DNA of 64,000 nucleotides from Acinetobacter bouvetii DSM 14964 = CIP 107468 (GCF_000368865.1 NZ_KB849726.1:813004-877003), one strand, 5' to 3'; positions 17,081-26,147 are shown, numbered from the stretch's first letter. Notes: generated from the letters alone by a model not told the origin. Made by a program: numbers and translations.

Positions 17081-17565
17081 TCACTCAATCATCATCAAAT
17101 CTGCATTGTTCGCCAGCTTAAGCGGCCGCAAGGCGAAAATAGAGCGGGTATGACGTACTCCCTTCATTTTATACAAATTTTACGCAAAAAACGTTCATAA
17201 TGTTCCGAGTTTTTCACGGCAACTTTAACTAAATAATCATAATCGCCAGTTACGAGATGTGCTTCAATGACCTCAGGCATATTCGCCAGAGCTTCGCTGA
17301 ATTGATTTAAAATCTCATCATCATGCCGTTCAAGCGTAATTTCGATAAAGAACAGCTCATTGATGCCAATCGCTTTTGCGTTAATATTGGCAGTATATCC
17401 TTCAATAATATTAAGAGATTCAAGGCGTTTCAGGCGCGTCCAGCAGGGAGAGGAGGATAGGCCGACTTTTTCCGCCAATTGGGTGACAGTCAAACGGCCA
17501 TCTAGACGTAGCTCAGAAAGAATACGGCGGTCAATCTTATCTAAGCTGTAATTATTTTCGCTCAT
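17081..17565 (-). pseudogene. Lrp/AsnC-family regulator with a one-base frameshift near the 3' end
   Basis: The intact part runs MSENNYSLDKIDRRILSEL (start), an AsnC-type HTH (LTVTQLAEKVGLSSSPCWTRL, about residues 24-44), and the RAM ligand-sensing domain (DYDYLVKVAVKNSEHYERFL). After ERFLRK the frame reads ICIK and stops at 17164. In the next frame the DNA encodes the usual Lrp ending: KMKGVRHTRSIFALRPLKLA, then NNADLMMIE, with stop at 17081-17083. Adding one A to an A-run at about 17183-17186 restores a 161-residue Lrp. So either a real one-base deletion or a sequencing error removed about 25 C-terminal residues. I start at the ATG at 17565; the upstream TTG is unlikely. Related regulators control amino-acid metabolism. 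Confidence 0.88.
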
Positions 17566-17722
17566 GAAACAGCCTGCAAAAGAATTTTCTGGATTATGAA
17601 TATTTATAGCATGATTGTTCTGCAAATGAGCCGATTATTCAGAAAAACAGTAAATACATTCAGACAATTGCCGTTAATATAAACATATGATCCCTTGGCT
17701 CGTTGGGTTACTTGCTAAGGTT

Positions 17723-17776
17723 AAATGCACACGGTGACTGAACAGGGGTACTGTAAAGCTGCTGTGTGCATTTTTA
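17723..17776 (+). terminator. Orphan plus-strand terminator, possible end of a small RNA
   Basis: AAATGCACAC pairs perfectly with GTGTGCATTT across a 31-nt loop that holds its own small hairpin (ACAG-GGGTA-CTGT). TTTTT follows. No plus-strand gene lies upstream; the Lrp gene runs the other way. A short transcript starting near 17660-17700 would explain it. Confidence 0.5.
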
Positions 17777-17800
17777 TTTCACCTTTATGATCGCCATAAT

Positions 17801-17840
17801 AAAAAAAAGCCCGCCTGACCGGATTACGGGAAAGGCGGGG
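17801..17840 (-). terminator. Terminator of the alpha/beta hydrolase gene
   Basis: Read on the minus strand, a 7-bp GC-rich stem CCCGCCT/AGGCGGG is followed by eight T. Confidence 0.85.
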
Positions 17841-17869
17841 TAAACTCAAAGTTATTGAGATGAGTGCTT

Positions 17870-18727
17870 TTAAACAGCGAGCTGCTGCTTAATCACGGGC
17901 CAAAGGTTCTGGTGCGATTTTTTAAACATCAGCATATGGCCAATCCCTTTGTGGCCATACTCAGTCGGCTTCAATTCAATCATTGCTGTAGAGGCATTCG
18001 GGTACAGGCGCAGTAAATCTTTGACATTGGCTCGCGTGGCAATTTCATCATCAGAAGACCATAAGGCAGTGATTGGCGCTTGAATCTCATGATGAAAGTC
18101 TGTGTGCACAGTTTTGCCAATTGCATTCATCACATAACCCGGCTTGCTGCAGAACTGCGCCCATTCACGCGCAACATCTTTTGGCAGATTCTCGCCCATG
18201 CCAATGGCATGGGTTGGCCCATAGCCCAGTGTGTAGCGCGCAATCGGAAAGATGCCCTTGAACATAAGCGGTGCAAGAATTTTTGTGCGGCCTTTTAAGC
18301 CTTTTACATGTCCTGTAGAGCCAGAAACAGCCACAACTTTAGCGACTTTTTCATAATTGGGAACAATGCCCAGCAGTTGGCCGCCGGCACTATGGCCAAG
18401 CAAAATGACTTGCGCTGCACTGGTTTTTTGCAGCAGCGTATCGATGGCTGCAGGAATGTCCAGCTGGCCCCATTGCACAATGCTGGCGGTCGATTTGCTC
18501 AATGGCCCATGTAAAGAGTCACCAATGCCACGGAAATCAAAGACTAAAACATCGTATCCTTGTTCACTGAGCCAGTTGGCAAAGCTGTTGTAAAACTGCT
18601 TGGTAATACCTGTGGCTGGGCAGATGAGCACTGGGTGCTCATGTTGCTTTGTTTGGGCGGCATAAAAGCGTGCGCTGAGTCTATAGCCATCTTTACAGGT
18701 AATATTCATTGCTTCAAATTGCGACAT
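17870..18727 (-). CDS. Alpha/beta-fold hydrolase
   Basis: A 285-residue cytosolic hydrolase. The nucleophile elbow is LLGHSAGGQ (Ser at about residue 113). The acid is likely in LWSSDDEIA (about 223) and the histidine in YGHKGIGHM (about 258-264). The oxyanion region is PVLICPATGITKQFY and a conserved strand reads LVFDFRGIGDS. This is the serine esterase/lipase-like class often annotated as COG4757. The natural substrate is unknown. It is a single-gene unit with its own terminator. Confidence 0.85.
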   Translation of the reverse strand: MSQFEAMNITCKDGYRLSARFYAAQTKQHEHPVLICPATGITKQFYNSFANWLSEQGYDVLVFDFRGIGDSLHGPLSKSTASIVQWGQLDIPAAIDTLLQKTSAAQVILLGHSAGGQLLGIVPNYEKVAKVVAVSGSTGHVKGLKGRTKILAPLMFKGIFPIARYTLGYGPTHAIGMGENLPKDVAREWAQFCSKPGYVMNAIGKTVHTDFHHEIQAPITALWSSDDEIATRANVKDLLRLYPNASTAMIELKPTEYGHKGIGHMLMFKKSHQNLWPVIKQQLAV

Positions 18728-18859
18728 AATTTTGCTGTATAAGTGAATTCTTTTAACTTTACTTTACACGAGTTCTAAAAAGAAACTTGATTAAAAGAGT
18801 GACTAAAAAGTCAGTTCTTGCGGCTCCTGATGGGAAGCATATAAAAGGGAATAATACAT

Positions 18860-19324
18860 ATGGGTATTGAATATTTAGATGTTGGGGTGCGCTGGGCGAT
18901 TGTGTTCAGCGGTATTTTTCTATGGACAGGCATGCTGACAGGGGTGTGGAAGTATTGGCAGATCCGTCATTCAGCACAGGCAAGGTCGCATTATTATGTT
19001 GATATCGCGCATAGGAGCAGCCTGCTGTATGCGCCAGCATCACTGATTTTGGCGGTGTTGGCATATTTTTCCAGCTTTTCTGCTGCTGTGAATTTAGTCT
19101 GTGTGCTGATTAATCTCGTTTTCTTCAGTTTCTCAATCTTTAGCTATATATTGCACGGCTTTCTCAAAGACACTTCAAATCAATTTAAAAAGCCGCATCA
19201 GCTGGGCGCAACATACACACTGCCAAACGGGTTGATGAGTTTGGCAATGTTTCTGCTTATAGCTGGAGAGCTGGGTGCAACAGGGCTGCTGCTGCTGGGT
19301 GCAGGATTGAGCTTATTCACTTAA
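18860..19324 (+). CDS. Integral membrane protein, function unknown
   Basis: A 154-residue protein with about four membrane segments (about residues 12-30, 52-70, 73-97 and 124-148). It has basic loops (KYWQIRHSAQARSHY) and a hydrophilic loop HGFLKDTSNQFKKPHQLG. The start is supported by AAGGGAATA upstream. I recognise no family. It is divergent from the hydrolase gene and convergent with the next gene; a strong stem-loop lies between them. Confidence 0.75.
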   Translation: MGIEYLDVGVRWAIVFSGIFLWTGMLTGVWKYWQIRHSAQARSHYYVDIAHRSSLLYAPASLILAVLAYFSSFSAAVNLVCVLINLVFFSFSIFSYILHGFLKDTSNQFKKPHQLGATYTLPNGLMSLAMFLLIAGELGATGLLLLGAGLSLFT

Positions 19325-19528
19325 ATTTGGCGAAAATTGATTGGGCATCAGCGTTTGCTGAAAATCTAAATCGATGCTGAACGACTGATATCAACCTGAA
19401 TTTTATTCAATTTTTTTTCATATGGCGAGGCAGTCAAGCTGACAGGGCATGAGGAAAGTACGGCATCGGAAGCGGTTCAGTGAATGTGTAAAGAATTATT
19501 GTTATTGTGAATATGAGGCGTCTTACTG

Positions 19529-19552
19529 GGATGGATGACGAATCATCCATCC
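19529..19552. terminator. Stem-loop between two converging genes
   Basis: A perfect 10-bp stem GGATGGATGA/TCATCCATCC with CGAA tetraloop. It lacks a clean T-run on either strand, so terminator function is probable but not certain. Confidence 0.5.
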
Positions 19553-19557
19553 ATCTA

Positions 19558-19800
19558 TTATTCTAGATAATCAGAGCATTTTTGCTTACGGTACTTTGCG
19601 TCAATCACAGCCCATAAATAAAAGGCAAATGAGACAACAACCGCATAGCCAAAATATTCAAGCCTTAAGTTTCCCTGCATTAAGCCTTGAATCAATAACG
19701 TCAGCATCAGCGCAATAGTGGTGCTTAAAAAGGTCACCATATTTTTATTGGCTTTCAGAGCGTTAATGAATAATTCTTTATTGAAATGTATTGATAACAT
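19558..19800 (-). CDS. Small membrane protein, function unknown
   Basis: An 80-residue protein starting MLSIHFNKELFINALKANK, with two membrane segments (about residues 23-41 and 49-67) and a charged C-terminus (DAKYRKQKCSDYLE). I use this ATG because AAGGAGG sits seven bases before it. An upstream ATG would place that Shine-Dalgarno inside the coding region. No family is recognised. Confidence 0.65.
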   Translation of the reverse strand: MLSIHFNKELFINALKANKNMVTFLSTTIALMLTLLIQGLMQGNLRLEYFGYAVVVSFAFYLWAVIDAKYRKQKCSDYLE

Positions 19801-20363
19801 CTCCACCCCTCCTTTTGTTGTTTTTACCAAAACCTGATTGTTTTAGTAAGCTATACATTTACTTTGTACTGTTTATTTAGAAACATTTCAATAGTAAATG
19901 TCATGATTTTGTCATATATCTATGTTAGATCATGGCATATAGATTATATGACTATCAATTTTCTAAATATTGCATATAGGTCTCAACATATGGCGCTTAG
20001 GAAAAAATATGCAGTTATTTAGCCCAGTGTATATAAAGCAATATATATACCAAGCACATAGCAGTGCAGAACAGAAAATTGTATACGCTATTTATGCAGT
20101 AAAAATGGATAAAATGTAAGCGGTTTTTAGACTAAAGTAGTTGAATTTTAATTATTTAAAAATCATGTTTTAGTTTTGTTTTTATTGTAAGAATTTGTTT
20201 CTTTTTTGGGCGTGTGGCGGCGATTGCAGAATTTAAAAGAAGCGCATAGGAACAGTGAGACAAATAAAAGCATATTTGGGTAAAACATGGCAATTATCGG
20301 TCGTTTTATAAAATTATCAACTGGGTAAATATCAAATTTTGTATACTGAACATGGCTAGAAGT
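19801..20363. other. AT-rich intergenic region upstream of the small membrane protein
   Basis: About 560 bases without a credible gene. The left end holds the ribosome-binding site of the minus-strand small membrane protein. The centre has short imperfect repeats of CATATAG/CTATATG around 19925-20000. The right end abuts the brnQ stop, and I see no clear terminator for brnQ. Confidence 0.5.
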
Positions 20364-21650
20364 TTATTTTCTAACTTTGTCGATCACTGTCGCAATAACT
20401 AAAACAATCACAGAAGGAATAAGCCAAGCGAGGCTTTGTTCATTCAAAGGCAAATTTTGCAGTAACGCAGGCAGTTCAAATCCTGCAACTTTCAAGCCGT
20501 CAAAAATACCGAAAATCAGCGCAACCGCAGTAACAGGAGTAATGACCTGTGATGGCTTGTTCCAGAATTTATTGCAGAAGCTGAGTAAGATCACCACAAT
20601 GGCTGGCGGATAAATCGCGCTTAAAACCGGTACAGATACAGCAATCAGCTTGGTTAAGCCTAAATTTGAAATAATTAAGGAAAAACCCACTAAAATAAAG
20701 ACAAATGCTTTATAAGGAATTTTTGTCAATTCTGAGAAGTATTCTGCGCAGGCGCATGTCAGGCCAATTGCAGTTACCATGCAGGCAATAAAAATCATGG
20801 CGGAAAGGAAGTAAGCGCCCATGTCGCCAAAAGCGTGCTGAACGTATGCGTGCAGGATCACTGCGCCGTTCGCTGCATTTGGAGCAAGTTCGTGGCTGCC
20901 CATGCCCAGCTTAAACAAGCTGACATATACCAGTGTTAAACCGATGCCTGAAATGATGCTGGCAATAACAGCATATTTAGTGACGAGTTTTTTATCGGTT
21001 ACGCCGCGGGAGCTAATCGCTTTAACAATCACAATGCCAAAGACCAGTGCGCCTAAAGTGTCCATGGTGAGATAGCCATTGACGATGCCTTCAGAAACGG
21101 GGCTGGTGACATAATTGTTGATTGCGGGCTGTATTTGTCCAGCAGGAATAAAAAATGCAGACAAGCCTAAAATGGCTAAGCCTAAAATTTTTAATGGCGA
21201 CAGGAAGTAGCCGACCGTATCTAAAATTTTGTTTGGATACAGTGAGATAATTGTCACTAAAGCAAAATAGATGATGCTGTAGGTGAGCAGGCTGCTGGAT
21301 GAGTCACCAAAGTATGATGAAAATCCAATTTCATAAGAAACTGTTGCAGTACGGGGTGTTGCGAATAAAGGGCCAACGGCTAAATAGCACACTACAGTCA
21401 GCATAATGCTGGCTGCTTTTCCTAGGGGGGAGCTTAATAGCTGAATTGAGCCTTCTACACGCGACAACGCAACAATAGTAATAACAGGTAAGCCAACGGC
21501 AGTGATTAAAAAACCAAAAGCAGCTAACCACACATGTTCACCGGCTTGCTGAGCAACAATCGGCGGAAAGATAATATTGCCTGCGCCAATAAAGAGGGCA
21601 AAGGTCATGAAACCTAAGGCAACAATATCTCTAGTACGGAGATTTGTCAT
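20364..21650 (-). CDS. brnQ: Branched-chain amino acid transporter (LIVCS family)
   Basis: A 428-residue inner-membrane carrier with about twelve membrane segments. The N-terminus (RDIVALGFMTFALFIGAGNI, then IFPP) is the LIVCS-family signature. The motifs FATPRTATVSYEIGF and GYLTMDTLGALVFG are also typical. BrnQ imports leucine, isoleucine and valine with sodium or protons. It is a single gene in divergent orientation to map, with about 350 bases between them for both promoters. Confidence 0.94.
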   Translation of the reverse strand: MTNLRTRDIVALGFMTFALFIGAGNIIFPPIVAQQAGEHVWLAAFGFLITAVGLPVITIVALSRVEGSIQLLSSPLGKAASIMLTVVCYLAVGPLFATPRTATVSYEIGFSSYFGDSSSSLLTYSIIYFALVTIISLYPNKILDTVGYFLSPLKILGLAILGLSAFFIPAGQIQPAINNYVTSPVSEGIVNGYLTMDTLGALVFGIVIVKAISSRGVTDKKLVTKYAVIASIISGIGLTLVYVSLFKLGMGSHELAPNAANGAVILHAYVQHAFGDMGAYFLSAMIFIACMVTAIGLTCACAEYFSELTKIPYKAFVFILVGFSLIISNLGLTKLIAVSVPVLSAIYPPAIVVILLSFCNKFWNKPSQVITPVTAVALIFGIFDGLKVAGFELPALLQNLPLNEQSLAWLIPSVIVLVIATVIDKVRK

Positions 21651-22001
21651 AAGTAAAAGGGAGATGAAACGGTTGAAGCCGGCAATTTTAGTGCAATTTC
21701 AGTGGCTTTTGGGTTTTATTTTATAAATACTATTCATTTTTTTTATAATATTTAAACTCAATATATCTTTGGATAAATTTTTGTTTAATTTATATAACTG
21801 ATTATCGTTAAAAAATATAAATCATTCTAAAAAATATGCGCTTGCTTTGCTCATTTAATTTAAGCTGCGCAGGCTGTATCCGTTTATAAAGCGGCCGGGT
21901 ATAGACGCTGTAAAGCCTCATATTTGCCAAGTTTTTACGCATAAAAAACAAAAAAAATTTAAAAGGTCTATAATCGCTGAATCTTATTTGAGGATGTTGC
22001 A
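21651..22001. other. Divergent promoter region between brnQ and map
   Basis: About 350 AT-rich bases. No open frame is convincing. The right end (TATAATCGCTGAAT, about 21969-21982) has a -10-like hexamer TATAAT about 30 bases before the map ATG, a likely map promoter. Confidence 0.5.
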
Positions 22002-22796
22002 ATGAAAGCTTCCAGTATCACAATTAAAACTGAGCAAGATATCGAAAAGCTGAGAATTTCGGGTCGTTTAGCTGCGCAAGTTTTGGAGATGATTGGGGAG
22101 TTTGTCAAGCCGGGTGTCACTACAGAGTATTTGGATGATATCTGTAATGATTTTATTGTGAATACCTTAAAAGTGATTCCTGCCAATGTGGGGTATTACG
22201 GCTATACCAAAACCACTTGTATTTCACCGAATGAAGTGGTGTGCCATGGCATCCCATCATCTAAAACAGTATTGAATGATGGCGATATTATCAATATTGA
22301 TGTGGCGATTATTAAAGACGGCTACTTTGGCGATACCAGCCGCATGTACTATGTAGGCGCAATTAAGCCAGAAGCGAGACGCTTGGTTGAAACGACTTAT
22401 GAAGCGATGGTGGCCGGGATTCATGCGGTAAAGCCTGGGGCAACCCTGGGCGATGTGGGGCATGCTATTCAGACTGTAGCGCACCGTGAAGGCTATACCA
22501 TTGTCCGTGAATATTGCGGTCATGGCATAGGCAAGGTTTATCATGAACAGCCAAGCGTTCTGCACTATGGCCAGCCAGGTCAAGGTGTGCAATTAAAAAA
22601 AGGCATGGTCTTCACCATTGAGCCGATGATTAATGCAGGCAAAGCGCGCACCAAAGAGCTGAAAGACGGCTGGACAGTTGTGACTGCTGACCGGTCATTG
22701 TCTGCGCAATGGGAACATATGGTGCTGGTAACGGATGATGGTTTTGAATTGCTGTCGCCATGGCCGGAAGGTACGGGCAGTTACGCTGAAATTTAA
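22002..22796 (+). CDS. map: Methionine aminopeptidase, type I
   Basis: A 264-residue pita-bread-fold metalloprotease that removes the initiator methionine from nascent proteins. The five metal ligands are visible: Asp in INIDVAI (about residue 98), Asp in FGDTSRM (about 109), His in GHGIGKVYHEQP (about 172), Glu in FTIEPMI (about 205) and Glu in AQWEHM (about 236). The usual rpsB neighbour is absent, so this copy stands alone, and a second map near rpsB is possible elsewhere. Start and length are normal. Confidence 0.95.
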   Translation: MKASSITIKTEQDIEKLRISGRLAAQVLEMIGEFVKPGVTTEYLDDICNDFIVNTLKVIPANVGYYGYTKTTCISPNEVVCHGIPSSKTVLNDGDIINIDVAIIKDGYFGDTSRMYYVGAIKPEARRLVETTYEAMVAGIHAVKPGATLGDVGHAIQTVAHREGYTIVREYCGHGIGKVYHEQPSVLHYGQPGQGVQLKKGMVFTIEPMINAGKARTKELKDGWTVVTADRSLSAQWEHMVLVTDDGFELLSPWPEGTGSYAEI

Positions 22797-22820
22797 GTTC
22801 AGAATCAAGAAAGTGGTCAG

Positions 22821-22838
22821 AAACAGCGGCTGTTTTTT
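22821..22838 (+). terminator. Weak intrinsic terminator after map
   Basis: A 6-bp stem AAACAG-CGG-CTGTTT continues into a T-run 25 bases after the map stop. Confidence 0.5.
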
Positions 22839-22984
22839 CTATCTTTAAATTAGTTAATATGTTTACGACTTTAGTCTAGTATTGAAGGTGTAAAAAATAT
22901 ACAAATATGATTTATCAATAAGTCATGTTTGATGCGCTCTTTATTTATCAGGCTTTCAGTTAATTTGAAATTTTCAGTTAGAAT

Positions 22985-23102
22985 TAATTTCTATTTATTG
23001 AGTCGTTTGGTTTTGCGTATGATTGCTCCATCAGATTCTGCTGTAGTTTCTGTATTAAGAGTTTCAGCCTATCCACATTGGATAGGCTTTTTTTTTGCCT
23101 AA
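22985..23102 (+). ncRNA. Candidate small RNA (or very short leader ORF) with strong terminator
   Basis: A textbook intrinsic terminator (AGCCTATCC-ACATT-GGATAGGCT plus nine T, 23066-23096) lies 270 bases after the map stop and before a gene on the other strand. A -10-like TAGAAT stands at 22979-22984. A transcript of roughly 110 nt from about 22990 to 23096 fits. An ATG at 23019 opens a 27-codon frame (MIAPSDSAVV...) ending beyond the terminator; it has no ribosome-binding site, so a non-coding RNA is more likely. The terminator itself is about 0.9 certain, and the RNA much less. Confidence 0.45.
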
Positions 23103-24004
23103 ATTTTAGAGTGCGTTAGGTGTTCTACAAGATAGTCAATAAAAACGCGCACAGCCGGCAGCAGTCCGCGGCGTGATGGATAGACTGCATGGAAAATGCC
23201 ATGCGGCGCTTTCCATTTCGGCAAGACGCGCACCAACGCGCCTGACGCTAAATGATCCTGCACAATCGTATCGGGCAATAAGGCAATGCCGCAGTCTTGG
23301 CATGTCAATTGCGCCAGCATGCTTAAATCGGACCCCATAATGACGGGGTTTACACGGACTTTCTTTTGATGCTGCTGATCATCATGCACCACAATGTGCT
23401 GATCAAGATGTTCATCCGCCATGCTGAGAATCTGATGCTGCGCTAAATCCTCAGGCTGTTTTAAATCGCCATATTGATTCAAGTAGGCTTGGCTGGCAAA
23501 TAAATGCTGCTCGATCGACGAAAATTTGCGGATGACTAAGTTCGGGTCATCGTCTAAATTGTCACGCACACGCAAGGCTAAATCAAAACCTTCATTGATG
23601 ATGTCGACACGGCGGTTAGTCACCATCATTTGCACTCTAATTTCAGGGTACATTTTCAAAAACTTTGGCAAAATTTTGGCAATTTCATTTTGCGCAATAG
23701 AGACCGGCAGGCTGATTTTAATGACGCCGCGCGGTTTGGTGCTGAGATGATCGACCAAATCATGCGCGGCTTGGGCGGCATTCATCATCACTTGCGCATG
23801 GCGGTAAATATTCATGCCAATGTCTGTAACCGCAAAATGCCGCGAGCTGCGCTGAATCAGGCGCACGCCTAAACGTTCTTCTAAATTGTAGACGCGTCTG
23901 CTTAATTTTGATTTTGGAATGTCAGTTGCACGTTCAGCAGCGCTGAAACCGCCGTGTTCGACGACTTGAGCAAAGCAATAAAAGTCATCCAAATCGCTAA
24001 GCAT
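23099..24004 (-). CDS. LysR-family transcriptional regulator
   Basis: A 301-residue regulator. The N-terminal winged HTH reads MLSDLDDFYCFAQVVEHGGF (start), AAERATDIPKSKLSRRVYNL and EERLGVRLIQRSSR (residues to about 57). A periplasmic-binding-protein-like effector domain follows, from about 90 to 290. I begin at MLSDLDD because upstream codons reach only a TTG start. A dyad CAAATTG-(7)-CAATTTG at 24056-24076, about 50 bases upstream of the start, could be its own operator. It resembles the DsdC/AaeR-type group with a long C-terminal PSRRGLLPAVRVFIDYL helix. The target genes are unknown. Confidence 0.88.
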   Translation of the reverse strand: MLSDLDDFYCFAQVVEHGGFSAAERATDIPKSKLSRRVYNLEERLGVRLIQRSSRHFAVTDIGMNIYRHAQVMMNAAQAAHDLVDHLSTKPRGVIKISLPVSIAQNEIAKILPKFLKMYPEIRVQMMVTNRRVDIINEGFDLALRVRDNLDDDPNLVIRKFSSIEQHLFASQAYLNQYGDLKQPEDLAQHQILSMADEHLDQHIVVHDDQQHQKKVRVNPVIMGSDLSMLAQLTCQDCGIALLPDTIVQDHLASGALVRVLPKWKAPHGIFHAVYPSRRGLLPAVRVFIDYLVEHLTHSKI

Positions 24005-24242
24005 AATGGGTATTCCATATTTGAGACAATATTGGAGAATTAAAAACGATCGTTGCAAATTGTCAATTGCAATTTGTAAAAGATTGAACCGGCGGGTTTC
24101 GTGTCAGGCGCTTTTTCAAGACTAAAGTCTGCTTCGAAATAATATATGTTATTCGTAGCATAGGGCCAATTTCGGCGCCTATATCAGCTGTGGCAGCTAG
24201 CATATAGGCGGAGCAACAAGCCCTAAACCATGAGGATATATC

Positions 24243-25157
24243 ATGGAGTTAAGACATTTACGCTATTTTGTTGCGGTCGTAGAAGAACAGAGCTTTACCA
24301 AAGCGGCAGAAAAATTATTTATTGCGCAGCCGCCGTTAAGCCGCCAAATCCAAAATTTAGAACAGGAATTGGGCGCGCAATTATTTGAGCGGGGCAGCCG
24401 CCCATTGCGCACCACGCCGATCGGCCGTTTTTTTTATCAGCAGGCGTTGAAGCTGCTGTCTAATGCAGAAGAAATCAAACTGATTACTCAGCGTGCAGGG
24501 ATGACTGAACGGACGATTCAAATTGGTTACGGCAGTTCATTGATGTGCGGTCTGCTGCCGCGGATTGTCTATCTATTCCGTCAGCAGCACCCGCATTTAA
24601 ATGTAAAGCTGGTCGAACTTAACGGCATGGATCAGATTCAGGCGCTCAAGGAGGGCCGGGTCGATGCTTGTTTTGGCCGGGTGAGAGTCTCCGACCAGGC
24701 GGTAAAGCGCGTGATGCTGCGTGAAGAACGGCTCGTATTGGCCGTGCATTCCAGCCATGCATTTGCAAACTGCAAGCAGCCTATTTCTCTGATGCAGCTG
24801 AAGGATGAGCAGATTTTCACTTATCCGTCACAGTCAGGTTTGGGCTATGCTGCGCAAATTAAATCTTTGTTTTTGGAGTTTGGTTTAGAGCCTAAGCGCT
24901 TTCATGTACTGGATGGGCTACAGCAGTCTTTAGGCATGGTGGCTGCCGGTGAAGGCATTTGCATTGTGCCTGAATCGGTCAAGATGATGCAGTTCAGGCA
25001 TGTGAATTATCTTGCTTTGGCGGATAGCGCCGCGCAAAGCCCAATTTACCTGATGGTCCGCAATGATGATGAGGGGCAATACACGCGCCCATTATTCGAC
25101 TGTGTATATCAAGTCTATGATTTAGAGGCCATTGAATATGATCGGCGTGTCTTCTAG
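24243..25157 (+). CDS. LysR-family regulator of the CatM/BenM group
   Basis: A 304-residue protein. Its first 55 residues (MELRHLRYFVAVVEEQSFTK through the HTH AQPPLSRQIQNLEQELG) are almost identical to my recollection of Acinetobacter CatM and BenM, the muconate- and benzoate-responsive regulators. The effector domain is more divergent but keeps IGYGSSLMCGLLP and LGMVAAGEGICIVPES. No ben or cat catabolic genes are nearby, so this is a paralogue with other targets. GAGGA lies at a good distance from the ATG. It diverges from the other LysR gene. Confidence 0.88.
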   Translation: MELRHLRYFVAVVEEQSFTKAAEKLFIAQPPLSRQIQNLEQELGAQLFERGSRPLRTTPIGRFFYQQALKLLSNAEEIKLITQRAGMTERTIQIGYGSSLMCGLLPRIVYLFRQQHPHLNVKLVELNGMDQIQALKEGRVDACFGRVRVSDQAVKRVMLREERLVLAVHSSHAFANCKQPISLMQLKDEQIFTYPSQSGLGYAAQIKSLFLEFGLEPKRFHVLDGLQQSLGMVAAGEGICIVPESVKMMQFRHVNYLALADSAAQSPIYLMVRNDDEGQYTRPLFDCVYQVYDLEAIEYDRRVF

Positions 25158-25201
25158 TTCGTTCATTTTTTAAAAAACAGATTTTAGCCGCTGTGCCTGC
25201 G

Positions 25202-26125
25202 CTATGCTTTTGTTTCTTCGCAGTTCTGTAGAAATTTGCCGATTTCTTTACTGAATTTAAAGGGTTCGCTCAGCAAAGGCGTATGCCCGGATTTTTTAAA
25301 GATGACCGCTGTTGCGTCATTCAGGCTATTGGCAATAATTTTCTGCCCGTCAGCCGGGTACAGCTTGGATTGTTCGCCAATAAAGAAAGTGGCGGGTTTA
25401 TCCAGCTGGGCAATGGCAGTACGGTAATCCTCCTGGTGGTGCAGATAATTGCTGATATACCATGCTAAATAATCTAAGCGCTGGATAGGCAAAATATGAG
25501 ACTGCAGGCTTGGGTGTTTGAATGCCTGTTTAATTAAAAAAGGCGCAATTCGACTGCTGGCTTGCATCTCAATAAAAGCCAGCCAGCTTTGCAATAAACT
25601 TGCGCGGTCTGCGTTATGTAGTTGATCGATGGATAGGGCGTTGGCGTTGCGCGCTAACACCTCAGAGATGCTTTCTAAAATATCAATGAACTCAGGGTGG
25701 CGTGTGCCAAATAGTCCATAAGGCCAGTCTGGGTTGGAGCGGATTTTCGGTGTTTGGTCAATATGTAAGTAGCTTTGGATTTTATCTGCAAAATTACCGT
25801 ATCGCATGCCATGCATAGCCGTTGTTGCCCCCATGGAATAAGCAATCACATGGTATTGATGAATGTTCAGCTGATTTATGAGGCAATGAAGATCTTGCCA
25901 ATGACTGGAAATTGCATCCAAGGCAGGAATTTTACATTGGCTGGATCCGCCAAAACCGCGCCAGTCTGGAACAATAAATTGAAATTTTTTGCGGAAGCGG
26001 TATAAAAAAGGGTGCCACTGCCAGCTTTGCATGCCTAGGCCGGATAAAACCAGTACAGGCTGGCCTGTTCCATATTCGCGGACAAAAAGATTTTCGCCAT
26101 CTGACATGCGGTAATGCGGCATCAC
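25202..26125 (-). CDS. Alpha/beta-fold hydrolase
   Basis: A 307-residue hydrolase. The oxyanion region is VLVLSGLGMQSWQWHPF, the conserved strand VPDWRGFGGSS and the nucleophile elbow VIAYSMGATT (Ser at about residue 97). The likely acid is in TFFIGEQSKLYPADG and the His in KSGHTPLLSEP near the C-terminus. It follows a PadR-type regulator on the same strand with 22 bases between, so both are probably one operon. The divergent neighbour is a FadH-like reductase. Substrate unknown. Confidence 0.82.
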   Translation of the reverse strand: MMPHYRMSDGENLFVREYGTGQPVLVLSGLGMQSWQWHPFLYRFRKKFQFIVPDWRGFGGSSQCKIPALDAISSHWQDLHCLINQLNIHQYHVIAYSMGATTAMHGMRYGNFADKIQSYLHIDQTPKIRSNPDWPYGLFGTRHPEFIDILESISEVLARNANALSIDQLHNADRASLLQSWLAFIEMQASSRIAPFLIKQAFKHPSLQSHILPIQRLDYLAWYISNYLHHQEDYRTAIAQLDKPATFFIGEQSKLYPADGQKIIANSLNDATAVIFKKSGHTPLLSEPFKFSKEIGKFLQNCEETKA

Positions 26126-26147
26126 GCTTCCTTGTATTTATGTTGTT

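Noticed and set aside
17566..17625. Longer start of the Lrp-family gene
   Set aside because: It begins with TTG, and the extra 20 residues do not occur in Lrp proteins.
23019..23102. 27-codon leader peptide gene
   Set aside because: It has no ribosome-binding site and runs through the terminator T-run, so a small RNA is the better reading.
24005..24058. Longer start of the minus-strand LysR gene
   Set aside because: It begins with TTG. The LysR domain starts at MLSDLDDF.
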